Source of the DNA: an uncultured Clostridia bacterium
Lineage (GTDB): Bacteria > Bacillota > Clostridia > TANB77 > CAG-508
Direction: 5' to 3'
NCBI GenBank assembly: GCA_949118805.1
Contig: CASAUJ010000002.1
Span: forward strand, 26,203-87,136
Length of the DNA: 60,934 nucleotides
In this document: piece by piece, positions 35,116 to 44,253 of the stretch
Position numbering within the stretch: position 1 is the stretch's first letter
Layout: the number at the start of each line of letters is the position of its first letter
Position numbers and translations under genes: made by a program
Notes under the pieces: generated by a model
Told to the model about the DNA's origin: nothing
Database searches by the model: none
Seen by the model: only the letters and a program-made list of their open reading frames with translations

Positions 35116-36690
35116 ATGAGCAATAAGAATGATCTTTTAGAAAAAGAAGAAAAAACTGCCAAAATTCTTGAAAAAGAGAAAAAAGATATCACAACAATAG
35201 AAAAAAACATGGACTCTACTCTTACGCCTTTAGAAAAAAAGCAATTTGATGTTATGTCTATTTTCACTTTGCTTGTGGTTATTTTTATTGTCTCTTTATT
35301 ACTTTTATTTGGTATTTTTACTTTATATAACAGTTTGAATCGAAATATTATTTCTGGTATTTCGATCAAAGGAATTGACGTTTCTTCCTTAAGCCCATCT
35401 GATGCCAAATATCGATTAGATCATGAATTAAAAAGTAAACTTCCAGAAGAAATCACCTTAAAACATGGTGAATTTGAAACGACACTTTCTCTTTCTCAAA
35501 TGGATGTCAGCTTTGATACGAAAAGTGCGACTGATTTAGCTTATCAAATAGGGAGAAATGGAAATGTTTTTGAAAATAATTTTCAAATCATTTCTTGTTG
35601 GTTTGGAAAAATAAATATTGAACCTAATATTACTTTTAATAAGCAATTATTACGCAAAAACTTAGAAGATCTTTCTAGTCAATTACCAGACAATGTTGTT
35701 CAAAGTAGTTACTATATAGAAAACAATGAATTAATTATTACCTCTGGAAAAGAAGGAAATGTAGTAAATGTGGAAGCAACCATAGAAGCCATTAAAAATT
35801 CAATTTCTACTCTTTCTGCTTTCACGCAACCAGTAGAAATTGTTGTAAAATCGGAACAACCAAAAGAAATCAATATAGAACAAATCTATCAAGAAATCCG
35901 TAAAGATCCTGTTGATGCTTCTTATACCAAAGAGCCTTTTGCGATCCATCCTTCTGAAAATGGAATGGATTTCCAAATTTCTTTAGAAGAGGCAAAAGCT
36001 TTCATTGCTTCTGAAAAAAAAGAAGAATATGTGATTCCCTTACGCATTATTACTCCTAATATTACTACTAATATGATAGGAACAGAAGCTTTTCCAGATT
36101 TATTGTCTACTTTTTCTACTCGTTATGTGGCTAGTAATTGGAATCGAGCAACAAATTTAATGCTTGCTGGTAGAAAAATAAATGGAACTGTTGTAATGCC
36201 TGGTGAAACTTTTTCTTATAATAAAGTTGTTGGTGCTAGAACAATTGCTGCTGGTTATAAAGAAGCTCCTATTTATGTGGAAGGAAAAGAAGTGGATGGT
36301 CTAGGAGGCGGTATTTGTCAAATCACTTCTACTTTGTATAATGCTGTTATTTATGCTAATTTAGAAATTACGCAACGAACCAATCATCAATTTATTCCTT
36401 CTTATGTCCCTGCTAGCAGAGACGCTACGGTTGTTTATGGTGCACTTGATTTTCAATTTAAAAATAATCGAAATTATCCCATTAAATTAGTTTGTACTGT
36501 GGCTAATGGTATTGCTAGCTTTCAAATTTTTGGTATGAAACAAGAAGATGATTGTGAAGTTCAGATTTCTTCCTATGAAACAGGAAGATCTGCTACTTCT
36601 ATTTATTCAGAAGCTTATAAAATTTTGAAACGTGATGGTCAAGTGGTAGATCGCCAATTATTGTCAAAAGATACTTATAAAAAACATTAA
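35116..36690 (+). CDS. VanW-family membrane-anchored protein (YoaR-like), 524 aa
   Basis: Acidic/basic cytoplasmic N-terminus (about 1-45), one membrane segment (about 50-75), two peptidoglycan-binding-like repeats (about 85-310) and a C-terminal VanW domain with RKINGTVVMPGETFSYNKVV, GGGICQITSTLYNAV and NHQFIPSYVPASRDATV. VanW proteins occur in cell-wall and spore-wall contexts; function is unresolved and the name does not prove vancomycin resistance. ATG at 35116 with AAAGGAG. Convergent with ypeB across a shared terminator. Confidence 0.85.
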   Translation: MSNKNDLLEKEEKTAKILEKEKKDITTIEKNMDSTLTPLEKKQFDVMSIFTLLVVIFIVSLLLLFGIFTLYNSLNRNIISGISIKGIDVSSLSPSDAKYRLDHELKSKLPEEITLKHGEFETTLSLSQMDVSFDTKSATDLAYQIGRNGNVFENNFQIISCWFGKINIEPNITFNKQLLRKNLEDLSSQLPDNVVQSSYYIENNELIITSGKEGNVVNVEATIEAIKNSISTLSAFTQPVEIVVKSEQPKEINIEQIYQEIRKDPVDASYTKEPFAIHPSENGMDFQISLEEAKAFIASEKKEEYVIPLRIITPNITTNMIGTEAFPDLLSTFSTRYVASNWNRATNLMLAGRKINGTVVMPGETFSYNKVVGARTIAAGYKEAPIYVEGKEVDGLGGGICQITSTLYNAVIYANLEITQRTNHQFIPSYVPASRDATVVYGALDFQFKNNRNYPIKLVCTVANGIASFQIFGMKQEDDCEVQISSYETGRSATSIYSEAYKILKRDGQVVDRQLLSKDTYKKH

Positions 36691-36695
36691 CAAAC

Positions 36696-36732
36696 AACAC
36701 TCAACTAGAAAAATAAAGTTGAGTGTTTTATT
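36696..36732. terminator. Bidirectional terminator between the VanW-family gene and ypeB
   Basis: Arms AACACTCAACT and AGTTGAGTGTT (perfect 11 bp), T-run on the plus strand. Confidence 0.85.
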
Positions 36733-36734
36733 TT

Positions 36735-38114
36735 TTACATAGTTAGGGTTCCATTTGGTGTGTTATGAATAATCAAAATGTCTTCTTCTCTTCCATTTTC
36801 GACATTAATATAAACTAAGAATTCTTTTTCTTCTACTTTTCCCTTAAATTCATAACATAAAATTTCCGTTTGCCATTTTGTTGGAATCATAGCTAATCCC
36901 TCACTTTTCAGTTCCAAATTTTTATTTAATGATTTTTTTGCTTCTTCTTGTGTTATTTTTGTTTTAGGAAATTTTCTTTGTTTATGATTATTTAAATATC
37001 CAGTTGTTTCAATTCCTAATATTTCTCCATTATCTAATGCTACTTTTACTTTTATTAAGTCAGGATATAGGATAACATCCTCTTGTGTAGCGGCATAGTT
37101 GATTGTAACAATCCCTTCTTGTTTTAAATAATAAGTTTCTTTCATATTTTTAAAACCTTTTTCTTCTAAATATGCCTTTGCTTTTTGATCTGCTTCTTCT
37201 TGGGAAATGATTTCTGTATTGACTTCTCGATTGGTATTGGTGTAAACAATATGTCCACCTTTTTTAGAAATGGATATTTGTGTATTTATATCATCTTGTT
37301 TTGTAATGGAAAAGTCATAGACTGGAATTACTGCATTTTCTGAAAATCCAAGGCTTGTTATTTCTTTTATGTTATCTTTCCCCATAAATTTTTCGACTAT
37401 CTCTCTTGCTTTTTCCTCTTCTATCTCCTCTCCTGTTAATCCTACTTTTTCATGATTGGTTAAATGTTCAGAAAAAGCTCCATCATAAATTAGTCCAGAA
37501 TATTCATGAAAATTTTCTTCTAAATTACTAAAACTTTCTTTTGAAATATTATCTACTTGTTGAGCAAATGCAATTGTTCCTTTTTTTGTTAATTCTCCCC
37601 AAGAAAATCTTCCATTATTTAAATCCTCTGATAGTTGATTTAAAGTATTCTCTAATTCCACACTATAAGAATGTAAATCTTTTAAATTATTTAAATCTTC
37701 TTGTGTTAAATTTTCATGATAAATATTTTTTCTAGATAAAGAATAACTATAATCACTTACTTGATTTAAGAATTTTTCTGTGTTTTCAAGTTCTTGACTT
37801 TCAATTGGTAATCTTGCTAAATAACTTTGTGCTAAATTCGCTTCTCTCCATAAATGGGTTAACGTTTCTGCCCCATGTTCAGAAGTAGAAGATATTAAAG
37901 ATTTTGCCAAATAAGTTTCCACATTTTGTACATAATCTACTAGTTCATAAAATGCCATATTATAGCTGTTTTCAGAAGCTTGTCTGTATTGTCTTTGTCT
38001 TTGGTATAAGAGAATTCCTAATGCTACTACAATGATTAATAATACACAGATTACACTTAACATATGTCCCTTTTTTAATCTTTCTTTCCAATCTTGTAAT
38101 TTATTCATAATCAA
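36735..38114 (-). CDS. ypeB: Germination protein YpeB
   Basis: 459 aa. N-terminal membrane segment (about 19-36), a helical domain (about 45-230) with YNMAFYELVDYVQNVETYLA and a C-terminal run of PepSY-like repeats (for example EEADQKAKAYLEEKGFKNMK). YpeB is needed for stable assembly of SleB in the spore. It follows sleB by 20 bp, the usual order sleB-ypeB. Confidence 0.92.
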   Translation of the reverse strand: MIMNKLQDWKERLKKGHMLSVICVLLIIVVALGILLYQRQRQYRQASENSYNMAFYELVDYVQNVETYLAKSLISSTSEHGAETLTHLWREANLAQSYLARLPIESQELENTEKFLNQVSDYSYSLSRKNIYHENLTQEDLNNLKDLHSYSVELENTLNQLSEDLNNGRFSWGELTKKGTIAFAQQVDNISKESFSNLEENFHEYSGLIYDGAFSEHLTNHEKVGLTGEEIEEEKAREIVEKFMGKDNIKEITSLGFSENAVIPVYDFSITKQDDINTQISISKKGGHIVYTNTNREVNTEIISQEEADQKAKAYLEEKGFKNMKETYYLKQEGIVTINYAATQEDVILYPDLIKVKVALDNGEILGIETTGYLNNHKQRKFPKTKITQEEAKKSLNKNLELKSEGLAMIPTKWQTEILCYEFKGKVEEKEFLVYINVENGREEDILIIHNTPNGTLTM

Positions 38115-38134
38115 TATCTCCTTTTTATTTTTAA

Positions 38135-38611
38135 TTATTTACAAAAACGGTGCTTTCCTATTGTTTTTACAAGAGGACGCGACCAAATCCATTTATTTGT
38201 TGCTGTTGCTGGGTTAAAATAATAAATACATCCTCCTGTTGGATCCCATCCATTCATTGCATCACGTGCTGCTTTATAAACCGTAGATCCTTCACTAATT
38301 GGTTGATTTATCTGCCCATCTGCTACGGCTGTAAAAGCTCCTGATTGATAGATAACACCTGCTATGGTATTGGGAAATTGAGAACTTTTTACTCGATTTA
38401 AAATAACAGCACCAACTGCTACTTGTCCTTCATATGGTTCTCCTCTGGCTTCTCCATTAATTGCTCTTGCCATTAATTGGATATCGGAGTTTCCCGAAGA
38501 AGCTGCATAACTAATATTTTCTTTTTTTATGTCATCTTTTAAAAAAAGAAAAAATAAAATTATGAGTAATAAAATTGTAATTATACTTATGGTTCTTACT
38601 ATGTTTTTCAA
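38135..38611 (-). CDS. sleB: Spore cortex-lytic enzyme SleB (Hydrolase_2)
   Basis: 158 aa with an N-terminal signal/anchor (about 5-25) and the SleB/CwlJ catalytic domain: ARAINGEARGEPYEGQVAVG with the catalytic Glu, then AVILNRVKSSQFPNTIAGVI and WSRPLVKTIGKHRF at the end. It lacks the N-terminal peptidoglycan-binding domain found in Bacillus SleB, so it is the short form. Cleaves cortex peptidoglycan at germination, with YpeB. Confidence 0.9.
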   Translation of the reverse strand: MKNIVRTISIITILLLIILFFLFLKDDIKKENISYAASSGNSDIQLMARAINGEARGEPYEGQVAVGAVILNRVKSSQFPNTIAGVIYQSGAFTAVADGQINQPISEGSTVYKAARDAMNGWDPTGGCIYYFNPATATNKWIWSRPLVKTIGKHRFCK

Positions 38612-38730
38612 AATATCACCTTTTCTTATTCATTTTTTATTATTTTGCATTTTTATTTAAAAAATATTCCATTTTTTGAAATTTTATTTTTTTTGTGATA
38701 GAATAAGGAAAAAAGGAGATTCGCTAGGAT

Positions 38731-39861
38731 ATGAAAAAAATTCTAATTTTTTATGCCTCTTATGGAGGAGGACATTTAAATGCTGCAAAGTCTATTTATG
38801 AATATCTTTCCTCTTATGATATGGTAGAAAATATTGAAATGATAGATTGTATGAAATATGTAAATAAAACGGTAGAAAAATTAACCACTGCTGCTTATCG
38901 TGAAGCAGCTAAGAAAGCCCCTTGGGTTTGGGGAAGAATCTATAATGATTCTCAAAAAGGACCTTTGGCTCATCTTTCTACTCGATCGAATAAAATTATG
39001 GCAATTAAATTATTAAAATTACTACGAGATAAAAATCCTGATCTTATTATTTCTACTCATCCTTTTAGTAGTCAAATGTGTAGTTATTTAAAAAGAAAAG
39101 GGAAAATTACTTCTTCTATTGCTACTATTATGACAGATTTCGCTCCTCATGATCAATGGCTTGTTGGTAGTGATTTTACAGACTATTTTTTTGTAGCAAA
39201 TGATAAAATGAAAGCATATCTAATTTCTAAAAATATCTCAAAAAATAAAATTTTCACAACAGGAATCCCTCTATCCGATCGATTCTCGAAAAAATACCAT
39301 CGAGTTGAAATTCTGCATAATTTGAATTTAGTAGATGGAAAAACGAACCTTTTATTTTTTGGTGGTGGTGAATTTGGATTAGGGAAATCTAAAACATATC
39401 ACTTTTTTGAAACTCTATTACAAGTTTCTCAGGATATACAGATTATTGCAATTGCAGGAAAAAATCTAAAAATGAAGACATACTTTGAAACGCTTGCTGA
39501 TAAATACCATGCAAATGATCGTGTCAAAGTTCTTGGTTTTACAAATCAAGTTCCAGAACTTATGAGTATTTCTGATCTTGTTATTAGTAAGCCTGGTGGT
39601 ATGACAACTTCTGAAAGTTTGGCTTGTGGATTACCAATGCTTATAATAAATCCTATTCCTGGGCAAGAAGAAGAAAATGCCGAATTTTTGGAACAGAAAA
39701 AGGTTGGTATTTGGATTAAAAACACTTCTAGCCTACAATCCATTTTGTTGGATCTCTTTTCTTATCCTAATAAATTAAAAGAGATGAAAAGAAATGCTCT
39801 CACCCTTGGACACCCTAATGCAACAAAAGATATTTGTGAAATTTTATCCCAAAATTTGTAG
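38731..39861 (+). CDS. Processive glycolipid glycosyltransferase (UgtP/MGDG synthase family)
   Basis: 376 aa GT28-type enzyme that transfers sugar from a UDP-sugar to diacylglycerol. It begins MKKILIFYASYGGGHLNAAK, the diacylglycerol-binding start of the family; the C-terminal nucleotide-sugar site has GGGEFGLGKSK and SKPGGMTTSESLACGLPM, then PIPGQEEENAEF. No signal peptide; membrane-peripheral. ATG at 38731 with AAAGGAG. Monocistronic; convergent to recR. Confidence 0.88.
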   Translation: MKKILIFYASYGGGHLNAAKSIYEYLSSYDMVENIEMIDCMKYVNKTVEKLTTAAYREAAKKAPWVWGRIYNDSQKGPLAHLSTRSNKIMAIKLLKLLRDKNPDLIISTHPFSSQMCSYLKRKGKITSSIATIMTDFAPHDQWLVGSDFTDYFFVANDKMKAYLISKNISKNKIFTTGIPLSDRFSKKYHRVEILHNLNLVDGKTNLLFFGGGEFGLGKSKTYHFFETLLQVSQDIQIIAIAGKNLKMKTYFETLADKYHANDRVKVLGFTNQVPELMSISDLVISKPGGMTTSESLACGLPMLIINPIPGQEEENAEFLEQKKVGIWIKNTSSLQSILLDLFSYPNKLKEMKRNALTLGHPNATKDICEILSQNL

Positions 39862-39922
39862 CAAGATAAAAAAGAATGTTAAACTTTTTTTACTAAAAAA
39901 GTGATCTTGGTATCTTATGTAT

Positions 39923-39981
39923 AAAAGCTTTAGAAGGAAACAAAAGAACATCAAAGTTCTCGTCTTCCTTCTAAAGCTTTT
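39923..39981. repeat. 17-bp perfect inverted repeat at the recR 3' end
   Basis: AAAAGCTTTAGAAGGAA (39923-39939) and its exact complement (39965-39981) flank 25 bp; the second arm is within the last codons of recR. It may end transcription of the convergent glycosyltransferase gene. Confidence 0.7.
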
Positions 39982-40550
39982 GTTAAAGTAATTTCATCTG
40001 TATATTCCAGATCTCCACCAACAGGAATTCCATGTGCAATTCTAGTTACTATAATTCCTAATGGTTTTATTAATTTAGATAAATAAATTGCAGTTGCTTC
40101 TCCCTCTACTCTAGGGTTGGTTGCTAATATCACTTCTCTTACTTGTCCTTCCATTAATTTAGCAAGTAATTCCTTAATTTTGATATCATCTGGTCCTATT
40201 CCATTCATAGGAGAAATCGATCCATGCAAAACATGATATACCCCTTTAAACTCATGCGTCTTCTCCATTGCAATAATATCTCTTACATCTTCTACTACAC
40301 AGATAAGAGAATGATCTCTTTTAGGATTTCCGCAAATATTACAAGGATCTGTGTCTGAAATATTATAACATTGACTACAGTATTTTAAATTTTTCTTTGC
40401 ATTTATAATAGATGAAATAAATTCATTTGTTTCTTCTTCTGAACAATTTAAAATGTAAAATGCAAGTCTAGCAGCTGTTTTATGTCCGATACTTGGTAAT
40501 CTTTCAAAACTTTCAATTAATTTTTCAATGGATGGTGAATATAATGACAT
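39951..40550 (-). CDS. recR: Recombination protein RecR
   Basis: 199 aa. Helix-hairpin-helix at the start (LIESFERLPSIGHKTAARLA), a four-Cys zinc site in CSQCYNISDTDPCNICGN, a Toprim domain (CVVEDVRDIIAMEKT) and LSKLIKPLGIIVTRIAHGIP then VGGDLEYTDE. RecR works with RecO and RecF in gap repair. Order recR, ybaB, dnaX is conserved in Firmicutes. A REP-like palindrome block separates it from ybaB. Confidence 0.96.
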   Translation of the reverse strand: MSLYSPSIEKLIESFERLPSIGHKTAARLAFYILNCSEEETNEFISSIINAKKNLKYCSQCYNISDTDPCNICGNPKRDHSLICVVEDVRDIIAMEKTHEFKGVYHVLHGSISPMNGIGPDDIKIKELLAKLMEGQVREVILATNPRVEGEATAIYLSKLIKPLGIIVTRIAHGIPVGGDLEYTDEITLTKALEGRREL

Positions 40551-40569
40551 TTTTTTCTTTCCTTCCTTG

Positions 40570-40690
40570 GGAATAGAGGGACGTTCCTTAAAATCCCTAA
40601 AATATTAACAAAGGAACATCCCTTAAAAATAGAAGGAGTGTCCCTTAATCCTCAAAGTGGGGATTTTAAGGAACGTCCCTCTATTCCCAC
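40570..40690. repeat. REP-like palindrome block, family B copy 2 (two nested units)
   Basis: This 120-bp block between recR and ybaB contains GAGGGACGTTCCTTAAAATC (40576-40595) with GGAACATCCCTTAA, and then GGAGTGTCCCTTAATCC with GGGGATTTTAAGGAACGTCCCTC. Outer arms GGAATAGAGGGACGTTCC and the reverse complement at the end make a larger palindrome. The second unit matches 16444-16500. Confidence 0.85.
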
Positions 40691-40695
40691 ACTTC

Positions 40696-41040
40696 TTACA
40701 TTAGCCCTGGAATATTGAATTTTCCTAATTGATTGGCTTGTTCATTGTCTACTTTTCTTAGTGCTTCATTGACACAGGTTAAAATTAAGTCTTCTAACAT
40801 TTCTACATCTTCTGGATCTACTACTTCTGGTTTTATTTTTATTTCTTTAATTGCCTTTTCTCCAGAAACTTTTACCATTATTGCTCCTCCTCCTGCGGTT
40901 GCTTCAAATTCTTTTGTTGCTAATTCTGCTTGTGATTTTTCCATATCTGCTTGCATTTTTTTGGCTTCTTTCATTAAATTGTTTAAATTCATTCCACCAA
41001 ATCCTCCCATTCCTCCTGGGAATCCTCCTCTTTTACTCAT
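40696..41040 (-). CDS. YbaB/EbfC family nucleoid-associated protein
   Basis: 114 aa with a Gly/Met-rich N-terminus (FPGGMGGFGGMNLNNLMKEA) and the core KKMQADMEKSQAELATKEFE with GGGAIMVKVSGEKAIKEIKI. Forms dimers that bind DNA and sits between dnaX and recR in most bacteria. ATG at 41040 with AAGGGAG. Confidence 0.93.
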   Translation of the reverse strand: MSKRGGFPGGMGGFGGMNLNNLMKEAKKMQADMEKSQAELATKEFEATAGGGAIMVKVSGEKAIKEIKIKPEVVDPEDVEMLEDLILTCVNEALRKVDNEQANQLGKFNIPGLM

Positions 41041-41077
41041 CTTTTTTTCTCCCTTCTTCTTTTTATTTTATGTATAT

Positions 41078-42700
41078 TTATTCAATAATTTGAAATGGTA
41101 TATTAGATTCATTCGCAAAATTTTGTAAATTTTCTTCTTTGGTAATTAGTTGTTGTTCTGGTGTTTGTGCCAAATATTTTATCTGCATTTCTTTACCACA
41201 AGCAATTGAAATTAAATTCGTAATTTCTCTTATATTTTCCTGTTTTTCCAATACTGTTTTTCCAAAAGATGTTATTCCATTGGGAAATTCAATTCCTACT
41301 GTCATATCATTTAATTCTTTTGCTTTTGTCCCCATTAAATTAGTATATAAAACAATTCTTCCATTTTGTTTTAAGTCATTCATGATTTGTGGCCAGTATT
41401 CTTCTGCATTTTTTGAAAAGTTTTTTGTCTGAATGTTTTTTCCTGTTTGACTTTCCTTTACAATGTTTTTCATTCCTCCAATTGGAGTATTTACTACTTT
41501 TTCATTCCTTCTAGTCGTAGTTTGAATAGGATTCGACATTTTTTCTTGTGGTAGATAATTCCCTGATTTTATATATTTCTCTATCTTTTCTATTCGATCT
41601 TCTATTGTTTTATGATTCTCTGCTTGCTGGTTACATAGTTTAATCATTCCTGCTTGAAATAGAATTGTTTTTTGTGTTGATGATTTTATGTCACTTTCTA
41701 ATTCTGATAATTGATAGACTAAATTCACCAATCGATTTTTTTCCATTTTTGATGCTATTTCTTTGATTTGTCCTTGTTCTTCTTCACTATACAATTCTAA
41801 TTTACCTGTTGTTTGGAAAATTAAAATGTCTTTGATATATTTTATCATCTCCCAAATAAATGGTCCTATGTCTTTTCCTTCTTGCAATACTTCATTTCCC
41901 TTTATTAACGCTTTTTCTACATCATATTCTAGAATAGCTTGTATCATACCATTTACTATGGTGACTTTTGGAATGCCTACTAAATCTTTTACTTTGTCCT
42001 CATCAATTTTATTCTCTCCATCTTGTATGCATCTTTCTAATATGGATAATGCGTCTCGCATAGCTCCTTCGGATAAGGATGCAATAATGGTTAAGGCTCC
42101 TTTTGTAACTTCTATTTTACTTTCTTGGCATACAATTTCTAATCTTTTTACAATATCCTCATTTGAAATTCGTTTATAATCAAATCTCTGGCATCTTGAT
42201 AAAATAGTTGCAGGTAATTTTTGTGGTTCTGTGGTTGCTAGAATAAATTTCACATGTTCTGGTGGTTCTTCTAATGTTTTTAGCAAGGCATTAAATGCAC
42301 CTGTTGAAAGCATATGTACTTCATCTATAATATAAACTCTATATTTTGCTTTTGTAGGTAAAAAGTTAACTTCTTCACGAATGCTTCGAATATCTTCTAC
42401 ACTGTTATTAGATGCTGCATCCATTTCTACAATATCTGTTAAAGATCCAGTCAGTGCTCCTTTGCATATTTCACATTCATTGCATGGCTCCCCATCTTGT
42501 GGATTTAAGCAGTTAACTGCTCTTGCTAAAATCTTGGCTGCTGATGTTTTACCCGTTCCTCTTCCTCCATTTAATAAATAGGCATGCCCTACTCTTCCAG
42601 AAATTATTTGATTTTTTAATGTTTTTGTAATATGTTCTTGTCCTACCATTTCTGAAAAAGTTAATGGTCTAAATTTTCGATAAAGTGCTGTATACCCCAT
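41078..42700 (-). CDS. dnaX: DNA polymerase III subunits gamma and tau
   Basis: Clamp-loader ATPase, 540 aa from ATG at 42700 (AGGATGTG upstream). An in-frame ATG at 42850 would run through the SRP RNA gene and is rejected. Walker A NGGRGTGKTSAAKILA (about 46-60), zinc site CLNPQDGEPCNECEIC, Walker B DEVHMLS, and SRC in ATILSRCQRFDYKR. The C-terminal ~200 residues are the tau part, with no visible A-run frameshift signal for a gamma form that I could support. Confidence 0.94.
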   Translation of the reverse strand: MGYTALYRKFRPLTFSEMVGQEHITKTLKNQIISGRVGHAYLLNGGRGTGKTSAAKILARAVNCLNPQDGEPCNECEICKGALTGSLTDIVEMDAASNNSVEDIRSIREEVNFLPTKAKYRVYIIDEVHMLSTGAFNALLKTLEEPPEHVKFILATTEPQKLPATILSRCQRFDYKRISNEDIVKRLEIVCQESKIEVTKGALTIIASLSEGAMRDALSILERCIQDGENKIDEDKVKDLVGIPKVTIVNGMIQAILEYDVEKALIKGNEVLQEGKDIGPFIWEMIKYIKDILIFQTTGKLELYSEEEQGQIKEIASKMEKNRLVNLVYQLSELESDIKSSTQKTILFQAGMIKLCNQQAENHKTIEDRIEKIEKYIKSGNYLPQEKMSNPIQTTTRRNEKVVNTPIGGMKNIVKESQTGKNIQTKNFSKNAEEYWPQIMNDLKQNGRIVLYTNLMGTKAKELNDMTVGIEFPNGITSFGKTVLEKQENIREITNLISIACGKEMQIKYLAQTPEQQLITKEENLQNFANESNIPFQIIE

Positions 42701-42735
42701 TCTTTCACATCCTATCTTTTTAGAACTTAAAAAAT

Positions 42736-42867
42736 GGTCTTTTTGCTTAATCTCTCTATGGAAAGATTCCACATAAAGCGAACTACTTATTGCTGCTTCC
42801 TTCCGGACCTGACAAGATTCATAGGGCTTTATTGGATTCTCTCCATACAAAGATTAAGTTCATGACC
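42736..42867 (-). ncRNA. ffs: Signal recognition particle RNA (small bacterial type)
   Basis: The minus strand holds the universal helix-8 text GTCAGGTCCGGAAGGAAGCA (about 42812-42790) with the GGAA tetraloop. Flanking arms CTTAATCT and AGATTAAG, and CTTTGTATGGA with TCCATAG, form the long stem; the ends GGTC/GACC are approximate. Place just upstream of dnaX is typical. It binds Ffh. Confidence 0.92.
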
Positions 42868-42912
42868 ATTTGTATTATATACTGAATTTTTAATTTTATC
42901 AAGTAATTTATA

Positions 42913-43656
42913 CTAATTATTTACTCTTTTGAAAATAAAGTCTTTTGTATTTGTAATTTCTTCTGAAGTAGTTCCTTCTTCTATCACATCTCCTACTGGC
43001 AAGTCTAAGTAAATAGTTGCTTTATATTCTTTTCCTTTTTGTAGTACAATTGTTAAGTCAAATGTTATTTTTAGTTTTATGTCTTCTTTTGTAACACCTG
43101 CTTTTTTTAATAATTCTTGATGGTTTATTTGTTCTTCATTGGAAATATATTCTGCTAGATTATTTATCGCACAACGGAAAGCAACTAATCCTCCTTGATT
43201 TGAAATTTTTAATTGTTTCAAATCGGATTCCATTTCTCCTTTATATAAAATTTCTTGGACATTGTTTTTTTCCTCATTTTTAAAAATCATCTTTTCTTCT
43301 TGCTCTTCTGGTTTATATATTTTTATGTTATCTTTTAATAGTGATTCTATTTTTATCTGATCAATTTTTACTGATTCTATGATTTCTGTTTTTCCATAGC
43401 CACTGTTTTTATCAATATATAGATAAATATCATTATTTTGACTAATATCAAAAGCCCATTTAGTATCTATTGCTTCTTTATCCATTCCTTGTGAGGAACT
43501 AATTATCGAAATTTTGGATAATCGAAATGGCATATTGGTTTCTCCTTCTACATTATATTTTAAGATCATCACGCCAGCTATAAAAAGGATCATAGCAAGA
43601 ATTATTATACTGATTACAATCTTAAAATATTTTTTGTTTTGCATTCTTCTTATCAT
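42913..43656 (-). CDS. Hypothetical membrane-anchored protein, 247 aa
   Basis: The start chosen is ATG at 43656, after AAAGGAGG, rather than 43680. One membrane helix (about 13-36) then an extracytoplasmic domain of mixed beta content (KISIISSSQGMDKEAIDTKW, ending PVGDVIEEGTTSEEITNTKD). No known motif. It lies between tadA and the SRP RNA gene, 34 bp after tadA. Function unknown. Confidence 0.7.
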   Translation of the reverse strand: MIRRMQNKKYFKIVISIIILAMILFIAGVMILKYNVEGETNMPFRLSKISIISSSQGMDKEAIDTKWAFDISQNNDIYLYIDKNSGYGKTEIIESVKIDQIKIESLLKDNIKIYKPEEQEEKMIFKNEEKNNVQEILYKGEMESDLKQLKISNQGGLVAFRCAINNLAEYISNEEQINHQELLKKAGVTKEDIKLKITFDLTIVLQKGKEYKATIYLDLPVGDVIEEGTTSEEITNTKDFIFKRVNN

Positions 43657-43690
43657 TTTTCCTCCTTTGTATTGGGACAAAATTTTTATT

Positions 43691-44152
43691 TTACTTTTTT
43701 AATTTTCTTAAATTTTTAAAAAATTCTTTTAATAACTTTTCACATTCTTCTTGTTTGACACTAGTTTCTATTTCTACGAGATGATTAAAGGGATAATCTT
43801 GTAACAAATTTAATACTGATCCACATGCTCCTGTTTTAGCATCCATCGTTCCAATATATACTTTTCGAATCCTTGCTTGTATCATCGCTCCTGCACACAT
43901 AGAGCAAGGTTCTAAAGTAACATACATATCACATTCTAATAGTCTCCAACCCCCTATTTTTTTACTTGCTTTTTGTATCGCTATGATTTCTGCATGTTTT
44001 GTTGTATCTGATTTTGTTTCCTTTTGATTGTGTGCTCTTGCTATTATTTTCCCTTCTTTTACAATGACACATCCTACTGGTACTTCTAATTTTTCTGCTG
44101 CCTTTTTTGCTTCTTTTATGGCTTCTTGCATAAATTTTTCTTTTTCATTCAT
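43691..44152 (-). CDS. tadA: tRNA adenosine-34 deaminase TadA
   Basis: 153 aa zinc deaminase converting A34 to inosine in tRNA-Arg(ACG). Active-site motifs HAEIIAIQKA (about 56-65) and LEPCSMCAGAMIQARI (about 85-100) are intact. Inosine pairs with U, C and A, so tRNA-Arg(ICG) reads CGU, CGC and CGA but not CGG. This bears directly on the CGG recoding seen here: unless a tRNA-Arg(CCG) exists elsewhere, CGG has no decoder. Confidence 0.93.
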   Translation of the reverse strand: MNEKEKFMQEAIKEAKKAAEKLEVPVGCVIVKEGKIIARAHNQKETKSDTTKHAEIIAIQKASKKIGGWRLLECDMYVTLEPCSMCAGAMIQARIRKVYIGTMDAKTGACGSVLNLLQDYPFNHLVEIETSVKQEECEKLLKEFFKNLRKLKK

Positions 44153-44253
44153 GATTTTCTTCCTTTCTTTTTCATTTTTACATTGATTATATTATAATAC
44201 TTATGTAACTGTTTTTATTTTGTGTCGTAAGACAGAAAGGCAAAGGTAGTTTT

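Noticed and set aside
41078..42700. Programmed -1 frameshift in dnaX for a gamma subunit
   Set aside because: I see no A-run slippery site with a downstream hairpin that I can support; the tau frame is continuous.
42701..42850. Extended N-terminus of dnaX
   Set aside because: The extension is the SRP RNA gene read as protein; the DnaX family starts at MGYTALYRKFRP (42700).
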